A DNA stretch of 64,000 nucleotides from NCBI GenBank assembly GCA_963732695.1, contig CAVTAP010000021.1:62001-126000 (forward strand), given 5' to 3'. This document shows positions 43,359 through 50,578 of this stretch, piece by piece. Both the position numbers and the translations under genes were made by a program. Under the pieces are notes generated by a model. It did no database searches and was not told the origin of the DNA. It saw nothing but the letters and a program-made list of their open reading frames with translations. Positions within the stretch are counted from its first letter, which is position 1; each line of letters begins with the position of its first letter. Source of the DNA: CADEDH01 sp963732695. GTDB taxonomy: Bacteria; Actinomycetota; Acidimicrobiia; Acidimicrobiales; SZUA-35.

Positions 43359-45032
43359 ATGGCCAACGATCCTCTGAACCTTGACCAGTCCGCCGAGTGG
43401 GCAGGTCTCTGGTGGTTGCCGGACGACCCAGACCAGCAGGTCCCTGGTGTGCTCCGGTACGAGCCGAAGGATGGCCTGGTGCTCTCGTTGATCGGCGCGT
43501 TCGAGGACGGCGTGATGGCGAACCCTTCTCCCGGCGCCGTTGCGGTCCTCGAAGGACGACGGACGTGGGACGTGATCCTCGGTGTGGCCGAGCGCCGCGA
43601 GATCACTCTTCTTGCCTGCGTCCCGATTACTAGCACGCGGACCTCCGGTGCGCGAGTGAAGAGCCCGGACAAGCAGACCGTAATGGCGACGACGGCGCTC
43701 ATCGGGGCGCACGTCAGCGGCGAGGACGACTCCGCCTTCTCTGCCGCCGAGGTATCGGTCGAGGACCTCGGGTTCTGGGCTGCCTCGTCGGTGTTCGAGG
43801 GCTTTCTCGGAGCTCCCGATGGCAACCCGGACGGAAGCGGAAGCATCTCCGTGAAGCCGTCGGAGGCCCAGTCGGTCGTGTTTGATGGAACCGAGTTCCG
43901 TCTTTCGCACCGGCACACGCTGCCGTTCTTCGATCAGCGGAGGGGCGTGACCGTCGGCCGAATGCGCGATACCGCGTTCGTGCAGATTGTTCCTACGGAC
44001 CCCTTCGCCCTGAGCGGCGCATTGAGCGCGGCCAGCCTGGTGCAAGATCTGATCGCTCTAGCGATACACCGCGCTGCTGGCGTGATCTGGTTGCGACTGG
44101 AGCTGGCAGAAGCGGACTCTATGCCGCATGGTGACCGCTCGTCGCTGCGCCGAAATGCTGATGTACTCTACGCGCCCTCCGTGCTCGGTGAGCACGACGC
44201 CAAGGCCGTCGACCACCATCGTGTGTTCTTCACGTGTGCATCGTTCCCGTTCGAGGAGGTGGTTCCCCGTTGGTGCGAGGCACACGGGCGGCTGCGGGCG
44301 GCGACCAACATGATCCTCGGCCTCCGCTACGCACCGGCTCGCTATGTCGAGAACAACCTTCTGACGGCGGTGGGCGCAGCCGAGGTGCTGCATCGCCGTC
44401 TCGGCATCGATGAGCGCCCGATGCCCGAAGATGACTTCAAGTCGATCCGCGAAGCGATGCTGGCGCACGTGCCGGAGGATCACCGAGAGAGATTCAAGGG
44501 AGCCATCCGCAACGACCCGACCCTGCGGGATCGCCTGTATTCGCTCGCTGCGCGTCCTGACGATCGGGCGGTCGGGCTGCTCATGCCGGATGTGGACCGA
44601 TGGGCGCGGAGGGCCACTCGGGCTCGGAACGACCTAGCGCACGATGGTGGAACTCCGAATCACTCCATAGAGGAGCTGATCGCCATTGTGGACGTGACCA
44701 CAGCCGTCGTGATCCTCAACGTGCTACACGAGCTTGGATTGCCGGCTGAGCGACAGCCGCGAGATCGTGCAGGAGCATCCGCAGCTCCGTGCGACGGCCA
44801 GGAGCGCACACGAATGGCTGGTCGTCCCATAGTCGATAGTGTTTACCGATCTCCGAACAGGCCGTCCGAAGACGGCACCTTGCGAGCGTCCGTGATCACA
44901 CAAGCACTTGTTCGTTGGGTCACGGACGGCGGTCAGGGACGCCGGTTGGTGGTCGTCCGCACATTATGGTGCGATCAGGCCACACATACCGCCGGTTCCA
45001 GGGCCTCGTCTGCGGGGAGTGGTTGCTCGTGA
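43359..45032 (+). CDS. apeA: ApeA-like HEPN anti-phage protein (array unit 17)
   Basis: The N-terminal part WAGLWWLPDDPDQQVPGVLRYEPKDGLVLSLIGAF matches the ApeA N-terminal domain 1, which in known defence proteins precedes a C-terminal HEPN RNase. The HEPN R-x4-H motif is present as RNDLAH (Arg 423, His 428) after a helical domain from about 300. HEPN RNases cleave RNA on infection and block phage growth; the trigger for ApeA is not settled. The predicted 557 residues exceed the expected end near residue 465; the last 90 read through repeat S19 and are probably a consequence of a lost stop or a frameshift. Sole gene of its unit. Confidence 0.75.
   Translation: MANDPLNLDQSAEWAGLWWLPDDPDQQVPGVLRYEPKDGLVLSLIGAFEDGVMANPSPGAVAVLEGRRTWDVILGVAERREITLLACVPITSTRTSGARVKSPDKQTVMATTALIGAHVSGEDDSAFSAAEVSVEDLGFWAASSVFEGFLGAPDGNPDGSGSISVKPSEAQSVVFDGTEFRLSHRHTLPFFDQRRGVTVGRMRDTAFVQIVPTDPFALSGALSAASLVQDLIALAIHRAAGVIWLRLELAEADSMPHGDRSSLRRNADVLYAPSVLGEHDAKAVDHHRVFFTCASFPFEEVVPRWCEAHGRLRAATNMILGLRYAPARYVENNLLTAVGAAEVLHRRLGIDERPMPEDDFKSIREAMLAHVPEDHRERFKGAIRNDPTLRDRLYSLAARPDDRAVGLLMPDVDRWARRATRARNDLAHDGGTPNHSIEELIAIVDVTTAVVILNVLHELGLPAERQPRDRAGASAAPCDGQERTRMAGRPIVDSVYRSPNRPSEDGTLRASVITQALVRWVTDGGQGRRLVVVRTLWCDQATHTAGSRASSAGSGCS
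44887..44945 (+). repeat. Repeat S19 (array site, diverged, inside the predicted apeA tail)
   Basis: Hairpin CGTCCGTGA...TCACGGACG (44887-44895 and 44920-44928), then GGCGGTCAGGGACGCCGG ending at 44945. Only the terminal CGCCGG and a hairpin are kept; the TTTCC core is not. A second GCCGGTT occurs near 44990. Confidence 0.45.
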
Positions 45033-45098
45033 TCGAACCACGTGGTCGACTCTGATTATGTTCGGTGACCCGATGCCTGAGGTGGTCCCTCCAGCCCG

Positions 45099-45476
45099 AT
45101 GGCTCGGTTCCCATGGGAGGAGCCAGATCTGGACGGTCCAGCCGCTGAGGGTTTGGACGGCAGCAGGATGGAGTTCCTCTACGAGATCGGCACGGACGGC
45201 GGCGTTATTCGATCGATCGAGTTGATGGGCGTTGATCTGGTACCTGTCGGGGCTGCGAGCTGGGCCGAGATCTGCGAGGCTCAGGAGTTTCGATACCAGC
45301 CGATGACTCTAGCCTTGGCAAGGTATAAGGATCAGTTCGGGGGAATACCCGAAGGCAACGTGAGGGACTGGGAGGATGCGCCTCATGAGGAGATCACTGA
45401 GGTGGAGTTCGAACGCTGGTGGACACGGGCGCGGGCTCACTTGGACCAGAGACCTCGATCGGAACATTTCGCTTGA
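45099..45476 (+). CDS. Hypothetical acidic protein (array unit 18)
   Basis: 125 residues. RMEFLYEIGTDGGVIRSIELMG, ALARYKDQFGGIPEGNVRDWED and EITEVEFERWWTRARAHLDQR are motifs of a small actinobacterial family with no known function (strand-rich N-terminus, C-terminal EFE..W..AR helix). No signal or membrane segments. A GGAGG-like site near 45079 supports a start at or near ATG 45099. Reads toward S20. Confidence 0.55.
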   Translation: MARFPWEEPDLDGPAAEGLDGSRMEFLYEIGTDGGVIRSIELMGVDLVPVGAASWAEICEAQEFRYQPMTLALARYKDQFGGIPEGNVRDWEDAPHEEITEVEFERWWTRARAHLDQRPRSEHFA

Positions 45477-45506
45477 GCCGATGACCCCTCCTCTCGGCCA
45501 CACTGC

Positions 45507-45612
45507 TCGGGCACGAGTCGAGTGCTTGGGATCGCTCACCGTTTCGCCAGGCGCTGATGCCGGGCAGCCGGTGGCGTCGTTCCCGAGCGGGTCGACCAGG
45601 GCGTAACGCCGG
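45507..45612 (+). repeat. Repeat S20 (array site)
   Basis: 106 bp. CTCGGGCACGAGTCGAGTGC, TTGGGATCGCTCACC, CCAGGCGCTGATGCCGGGC, core GTCGTTCCCGAGCGGGTCG (45576-45594), ACCAGGGCGTAACGCCGG (45595-45612). Confidence 0.78.
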
Positions 45613-45716
45613 ATTCCGGGTGATCGACCTCGGTCGCAGGAGGCGCTCGCTCTGTCTGGGAGAATTTCTCGGTCGTTGTCAGCCGGAGGGGCGGTCGGCG
45701 GCTACAGAGAGGGTTG

Positions 45717-46179
45717 ATGACGGTCGTGGACACGAGTATCGGGGCGGTGTACGCGCGGCACACGTTGGCCTCGCTTTGCGAGTGGGCTCGTCGGACCCTC
45801 GGATGCCCCGGACGTGGTGAATGATGCGATGGCCAGCCTGGTGGTCTCCCGTGTCTGGGCGGAGGCAGTGAATCATCGGGCTCTCATGTATCAGGCTGTG
45901 CTGTATCAAGCAGCGAGCTTCAGGCGTGCCCAGCAGCGGCGAGTTCGACGGGAGCGTCGAGCGGTGATGCGCGAGGTGACCACTTCGGCTGAGATCGATC
46001 CTGACGTGGCGATGGCCGTGATGGCAGTGCTGAGCCCTCAGCAACGGGCCGCTGTCTTCCTGACCTACTGGGAGGATCTGGACGTGCGATCAGTGGCGGA
46101 ACTGCTTGGCGTGTCGGAGGGCTCGGTGCGAAAGCAGTTGGGTCGGGCTCGTTCACGGCTGCGGGAGGTGCTGCGATGA
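45717..46179 (+). pseudogene. ECF-like sigma factor, frameshifted (array unit 19)
   Basis: ATG 45717 follows AGAGAGGG and reads MTVVDTSIGAVYARHTLASL then CEWARRTLG, the start of sigma region 2. At about 45800 the frame must shift to continue SDAPDVVNDAMASLVVSRVW...FRRAQQRRVRRERRA and the region 4 helix-turn-helix LSPQQRAAVFLTYWEDLDVRSVAELLGVSEGSVRKQLGRARSRL. The last four bases overlap the next gene (ATGA). If the shift is real, sigma is inactive unless recoded; the coupled partner gene is intact. Confidence 0.65.
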
Positions 46180-47186
46180 GTGGCGAAGTTGACGATGTGA
46201 TTCGCAAAGCGGTCCGTAGCCTGGCCACGGCCGTTAACGAGTATCCACCGCTGCCGGAGCCGGAGAACGTCGCCAGTATCTACACGAGTGCCGCCCCGCA
46301 CACCGAGCGACCGCGGCGTCTATCAGCTCGGTCCTCTCGACTCGGATTGACGGTGGCTGTGGCGGCGACCGTGCTTGTCCTTCTCGCTGGGATTGGCGTG
46401 GTCAGCGGATTCCTGGTCGGCAACTCTCCTGAGGTAGCAGCTGTCGACTCAACGGGCCCGTTCAACTCGACTCCCATCTCGCCGTCGTCGACGACTGTCA
46501 CTGAACCCTGGCCAGTCGGTCCTGAGTTCACAGCATCTGAATTCGAGCTGGACGGTCAGACTAGGCAACACCCAGTGAAGTTGATCTCGCTGGCTGCTGA
46601 CAGTGTTTACATCGATCTCGGTGCCTGCGGCTACGGAGGCAATGCCATCTTCGACATACAAGGCGATCGCCTTATCCTGTCTGGTTTTGGTCGCGACCTC
46701 ATCTATTGCGACCCTCAGTCGGAGGAAGTCACCTCGAATGCATCCCTTCTCCAAGACCTGTTCCTGGGCAAGCCGCAGATCGCCACCACACCGGGTTCGA
46801 TAACTCTCAGTGTCGAAGGAATTCGACTCACCCTTACAACGCCCGACCCTACGGCGAACACACCTGTTGCTCCGACTGGCCAGCGGTTCCAGGCGACGTC
46901 GTCCACCGATCCGGAGATCGAGGTAGCCCATGTTTCGCTCGTCATGCAAGCAATCTTTGCTATGGACGTGCAACTTCAGACGTGCGTGGCACACACTCAG
47001 GTGGGAGGACTAGAAGCGACCACTCCGCGAGATGTAATCACCGGGGTGGACCCGTCCGATTGCCGTGATCCCAGCCCGAGCGATCGGGCCACCTTACGAG
47101 TTCTAACCTCGATGCCAACCATGAACTACACAAACGGAGTGCTGACCCTAACGGCTCCCAACGGAACAACAATCACCCTGCAATAG
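46176..47186 (+). CDS. Single-pass membrane protein with META-like domain, likely anti-sigma partner
   Basis: 336 residues. An N-terminal cytoplasmic segment of about 60 residues (MSGEVDDVIRKAVRSLATAV) is followed by one membrane helix LGLTVAVAATVLVLLAGIGVV (about 52-72) and an exported Ser/Thr linker. The outer part has a META/HslJ-like stretch: VYIDLGACGYGGNAIFDIQGDRLILSGFGRDLIYCD. It overlaps the sigma gene by 4 bases, the usual arrangement of sigma and membrane anti-sigma pairs. The cytoplasmic part lacks a recognisable zinc-binding anti-sigma motif, so that role is inferred from context. Confidence 0.65.
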   Translation: MSGEVDDVIRKAVRSLATAVNEYPPLPEPENVASIYTSAAPHTERPRRLSARSSRLGLTVAVAATVLVLLAGIGVVSGFLVGNSPEVAAVDSTGPFNSTPISPSSTTVTEPWPVGPEFTASEFELDGQTRQHPVKLISLAADSVYIDLGACGYGGNAIFDIQGDRLILSGFGRDLIYCDPQSEEVTSNASLLQDLFLGKPQIATTPGSITLSVEGIRLTLTTPDPTANTPVAPTGQRFQATSSTDPEIEVAHVSLVMQAIFAMDVQLQTCVAHTQVGGLEATTPRDVITGVDPSDCRDPSPSDRATLRVLTSMPTMNYTNGVLTLTAPNGTTITLQ

Positions 47187-47220
47187 CGACGTGGCGCGAT
47201 CGGGCCCCACCCGCTCGACT

Positions 47221-47284
47221 CCGGCACTTATCTCGTGCTCGGTATCACGCTGGGTCCGGGGGGCATCTCACGTCGTCGGCTCAG
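47221..47284 (+). repeat. Half repeat S21 at the right end of the array
   Basis: CCGGCACTTATCTCGTGCTCG and GTATCACGCTGGGTCCGG match the 5' half of full sites (CCGGCAC..., GCTCGGGATC...). The TTTCC core and CGCCGG end are absent; the next gene starts to be read from 47285 on the other strand. It looks like the broken right border of the array. Confidence 0.5.
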
Positions 47285-47770
47285 TCAGGCGAGGGGCTGG
47301 TTGTGGAGCTTGGCGAGTTGGCGTGCGAGTTCGGGGACTGGGCGGTTGGTGTTGGCTGCTGCTGCGCGGATGAGAGCGATGGCGGCGTAGAGGGCGTACC
47401 GCCAGAAGTCGTCGTTCCAGAACCTGATCTCGTCGAGAAGGTCCGCCTCAAGTCCAGCGCGGCGCGCAGCCGTGGACAGTACTGCGAAGCGAATCTTGCG
47501 GTACTCCTTGCCTCTGAACTCGATTTCGGGGAGGTGATCGGCCAGCAGAGTCTCGTAGATGATCGGGTCAGCACGACCGGTGCCGGACACCTCGAGGGCG
47601 TCGATTGCGAGGTCCATGAAATCCTCGCCGGGGAAGGTGTGATGTCGGATGTGTAACCCGAGCGCGGTCAATCCCAGCTGACGGATGTCGCCGCTGCCGT
47701 CGATCAGCCATTCCAAGAGTAGATGTTTCGCATCGGCATGGTCTTGGTCGGTGACTTGCCGGATGCCCAT
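47285..47770 (-). CDS. Hypothetical helical protein
   Basis: 161 residues from ATG 47770 (MGIRQVTDQDHADAKHLLLEW). Helical throughout: LLLEWLIDGSGDIRQLGLTALGL, FMDLAIDALEVSGTGRADPIIY, FWRYALYAAIALIRAAAANT. The spacing suggests HEAT-like helical pairs. No family recognised. It ends at the half repeat S21, so it could be the last array unit or the first gene of the integrative element. Confidence 0.6.
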   Translation of the reverse strand: MGIRQVTDQDHADAKHLLLEWLIDGSGDIRQLGLTALGLHIRHHTFPGEDFMDLAIDALEVSGTGRADPIIYETLLADHLPEIEFRGKEYRKIRFAVLSTAARRAGLEADLLDEIRFWNDDFWRYALYAAIALIRAAAANTNRPVPELARQLAKLHNQPLA

Positions 47771-48120
47771 AGGCGCCAATCTAGGTTCCTCGGCCGGAGC
47801 TTCCCCAGCCTTCCGGCCAGTTAGTTGGGGTCGTCGACGGCGCTGGGGTCGAGCGAGTGGCCGGGCTGCGGACAGTGTACGCCACGGTCGGAGCGGCCAA
47901 CACGCGTCTCGACCGCCCCGGGAGAGCGACGGAGCGTTGGGGTCTCCAGCGCGTCGCGCGAGGCGCCTCATGGCGCGTCCGCGGCTGGGCTGATCCCCGC
48001 TGGCCCGCCGCTGGGAACCCAGGACGCCCGGTCCGATGCTCCACTCACCGATGGAGGCTGGGTCGCCCTGGGCAGCGCGAGGCGCGAGAGGGGCGATAGC
48101 CCCAGTGGAGCGTCGTAGAT
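47771..48120. other. 350-bp gap, nothing supported
   Basis: GC-rich; overlapping frames on both strands are all low-complexity (Arg/Pro/Gly) and lack ribosome sites. A CCCAGTGGAGCG... stretch precedes the stop of the excisionase-like gene. Confidence 0.4.
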
Positions 48121-48321
48121 CTAGACCGCTATTTCTGATGGTGGCGGCGGGCGCTCGCCCAGTAGCTCTTCGAGTGCCGAGGCCGTCAGAAACACTCGGC
48201 GTCCGACACGGGTTCCTGGGAGCTCACCCCTCTGGATCAGCTCATAGACAGTCGATCTCCCGACGCCAAGGAGTTGAGCCGCCTCACTGGGCGTGTAGAG
48301 CCTACGGTTCGATCTCGTCAC
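48121..48321 (-). CDS. Excisionase-type helix-turn-helix protein
   Basis: 66 residues. YTPSEAAQLLGVGRSTVYELIQRGELPGTRVGRRVFLTASALEELL is the MerR-like winged helix of the excisionase family (helix, turn, recognition helix, RG.LP..R.GR wing). These act as recombination directionality factors or small regulators. It overlaps the 3' end of the gene upstream by 20 bases and lies on the same strand as the recombinase at 52266-53414, so it is a good candidate for the element's Xis. Confidence 0.85.
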   Translation of the reverse strand: MTRSNRRLYTPSEAAQLLGVGRSTVYELIQRGELPGTRVGRRVFLTASALEELLGERPPPPSEIAV

Positions 48322-49411
48322 GACCCCATCTACTTTCAGTAGCCATCAACTGCCGTTCGATTTCCCTAGAGGGGCCTCCCGGTTTCGGAATCGGACCGAG
48401 CCGCTCCCCAATCGACGCAGGATCTGTTCGTAGCGCTCGGACGGGCAGCAGTCTCGTCTGGCCGTGGGGTGAGCTCGTTGTGGTGGGGTGGTGAGCGGGG
48501 TACTTGGGTGCACCCGTTGCTGGCGAGATAACCCGTGTTGCTGGTAGCGCTCGGGCTATTCCTGTTGCAGGCGGTTGTGCGCTCGCGGGAGGCGCAGCGG
48601 GACGTTGGGGAGCACGGGCCTGGGGAGCGGTCCGAGTCGGGTGGGGAGGAGGATCTGCGGCGTCGAACAGGGTCTGTTGAGAACCGGCTGTACCCGTGGC
48701 AGGTGGCCCGGGGGTGCGTCGCACTGGCTTCGGAGCTGGGGTGGTGGTGTTGGGCGACCACCGACGGACTTTGTCGTTCGGGTCGTTCTGGGCGCGCTGG
48801 AGTGCAGCGTGTTCGCCGGCGAGGTTGGCGAGGGCGGGGAGGGCAGCGAGGCGGACGATCCCCGATCCCCAGTTGAGGCCGTCTTCGATCGCTCTCATTC
48901 GCTCGTCGGGCGGTATCGCGACTGCTGCGTCCATCACTCCGGCGGCCAGGGCGGCGCCATGGCCACTCGGCTCTGTTCTCGCCCTGTCGAGTAGTGGTTG
49001 CCAGGCCGTTCCGTCGTTGGTCACCGTTCGAGCTGCCGCCCATCGCCGCAGTGGCGGCCATACCGACCGGCGGACATCGCCGTGGCTGTTGGTTGTCACG
49101 GTCACCTCGTGATGGGCGAAGCTGACGGTGAGCAGGTTGAGATCCTCGGGGGCGAGTAGATCGGAGTCGGCCAGCCGGTGGATGAGGTGATGGGCTGCTT
49201 TGCGCCATCGGTGGTCGGTGCAGAGCAGGAGTGCGGTGATGGTGGCACCCTCCGGCTCGTTGGTGTGGAACCGGCGGAACAGGATGAAGGCTTCATCCCA
49301 CGCAGTCGAGCTCTTGATGCCATGCGGGGTGATCAACAACGCCCACAACTCGTCCACGGTGTCCGCTGAGTGGAGCGCGAGGAACGTCTCCTGCCACGAC
49401 GTGAAGATCAC
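48302..49411 (-). CDS. Unknown protein A of a three-gene operon
   Basis: 369 residues. The N-terminal 210 residues are helical and HEAT-like (WQETFLALHSADTVDELWALL, ALLLCTDHRWRKAAHHLIHRLA, MRAIEDGLNWGSGIVRLAALPALANLAGEHAAL). Residues about 215-320 are a Pro/Ala/Thr-rich disordered linker. A short conserved-looking tail follows (ERLGPIPKPGGPSREIERQLMA). No catalytic motif seen. It is the third gene of the operon: 28 bases separate it from gene B. Confidence 0.6.
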   Translation of the reverse strand: MIFTSWQETFLALHSADTVDELWALLITPHGIKSSTAWDEAFILFRRFHTNEPEGATITALLLCTDHRWRKAAHHLIHRLADSDLLAPEDLNLLTVSFAHHEVTVTTNSHGDVRRSVWPPLRRWAAARTVTNDGTAWQPLLDRARTEPSGHGAALAAGVMDAAVAIPPDERMRAIEDGLNWGSGIVRLAALPALANLAGEHAALQRAQNDPNDKVRRWSPNTTTPAPKPVRRTPGPPATGTAGSQQTLFDAADPPPHPTRTAPQARAPQRPAAPPASAQPPATGIARALPATRVISPATGAPKYPAHHPTTTSSPHGQTRLLPVRALRTDPASIGERLGPIPKPGGPSREIERQLMATESRWGRDEIEP

Positions 49412-49438
49412 CGCAGTCCTCCATCGACCGGGATCATG

Positions 49439-50578
49439 TCAACCCCTTTGCCCACACAGGGCCTGGCAGCGGCGCTGCAAGTGGTCGCGGTGCCAACCGG
49501 GTTGGTCGGCTGCGGCGAACACCGCGAGTGCGCCCGATCGGTCACCGGTTTCGAGGAGCGCTTTGGCCATGGCCTCGATCGGCTGCCACCACTCCGATCC
49601 GAGCCGTTCAGCGGTGGCGACGAACCGGTCGTGGCTGCCGGTGGCGATGTACAGATCGGGTAGGGCCCGGAGAGCCTCGTCGGCTTCCCAGTCGAGAACG
49701 AGCCCGCGGTGCTCGATCTCGAGGTCGACGAGGATCGACTCGATCAGATCCGTCTCATCGGTGGTGGCCGACGCGAACCAAGCTGTGGTGTTGTCGTGGT
49801 CCACGGCGTAGGGCTCCCAGATCCGCAGCTCGCACAGATCCCGCCAGTAGACCACCGGATCGAGGCCGGTGCTTCGCCAGTCGATGGCCAGGTAGGCCAG
49901 CCAGGCCTCGGTGCGTGCTTCGCCCACGGCGCCGTAACTGTCGTCGGTGTGATCGGCCAGGACCAGCCCCGCGGTGTGGAACGCCCGATACAGGGCCAGA
50001 CGATCGGGCAACGTCCGCCGGGGCCCGTCGAGATCCCGGCGGCGTTGCACCAACCGGTCGACGAGGGAGAACGAGGCGCCTTTCGAGGTGTGACCGACCC
50101 GTTCCACGGCCGGACGGAACCGCTGGTAGAAGGCCTCCGGGTTCGACGGGAACTCGGTCCAACGGCCGAACCGGGCCCGGTGGCACAGCCGCGAGCGGGG
50201 GGTGGCCAGCATGGCCGGTGTCATGGCCCGGTGCTCCAGTGACACCCGACCGGTCACCTTGTCCCGGGCCCGACGCACGACCGCCTTGTCGCCGAGCACC
50301 CCAGTGTCGGCCAGGTCGCCCACGCTCAGCGAGGCGGCATCGAGGCGCTCAGCGAGATCCCACAGGTGGCTGAGTTTGGCTTCGGCTTCGCTTCTCCCGC
50401 TGAGCTGCGGCCGCCGGATCGACGCGATGATCACCTCGGCGAGACCATCGAGGTCGCCGTCGTGGTCGACCAAGGCCACGACGCTGAACCACAGATCCCA
50501 CAGCGACCACTCCCGCCCGGCGCGCTCGGCCCACACTTCCGGACCGAACCGCTGAACCCTACGAGGCGTGCCGCTCAC
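49439..50578 (-). CDS. Unknown protein B of a three-gene operon
   Basis: 379 residues from GTG 50578, whose last two bases overlap the TGA stop of gene C. Helical; WSLWDLWFSVVALVDHDGDL, FYQRFRPAVERVGHTSKGASF, ALYRAFHTAGLVLADHTDDSYG and WWQPIEAMAKALLETGDRSGALAVFAAAD are notable. The C-terminal 100 residues resemble a tetratricopeptide-like helical hairpin array. No signal peptide and no enzymatic motif recognised. Tight coupling to gene C suggests a shared complex. Confidence 0.6.
   Translation of the reverse strand: MSGTPRRVQRFGPEVWAERAGREWSLWDLWFSVVALVDHDGDLDGLAEVIIASIRRPQLSGRSEAEAKLSHLWDLAERLDAASLSVGDLADTGVLGDKAVVRRARDKVTGRVSLEHRAMTPAMLATPRSRLCHRARFGRWTEFPSNPEAFYQRFRPAVERVGHTSKGASFSLVDRLVQRRRDLDGPRRTLPDRLALYRAFHTAGLVLADHTDDSYGAVGEARTEAWLAYLAIDWRSTGLDPVVYWRDLCELRIWEPYAVDHDNTTAWFASATTDETDLIESILVDLEIEHRGLVLDWEADEALRALPDLYIATGSHDRFVATAERLGSEWWQPIEAMAKALLETGDRSGALAVFAAADQPGWHRDHLQRRCQALCGQRG

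Noticed and set aside
24030..47284. Canonical integron
   Set aside because: The terminal blocks are CGCCGG with variable AAC/TTC/ATC before it; the GTTRRRY and RYYYAAC boxes are not conserved on either strand, gene direction is mixed and no integron-type integrase is present. Kept as integron-like only.
24030..47284. CRISPR array
   Set aside because: Repeats are 45-140 bp, imperfect and 250-3700 bp apart with genes between; no cas genes.
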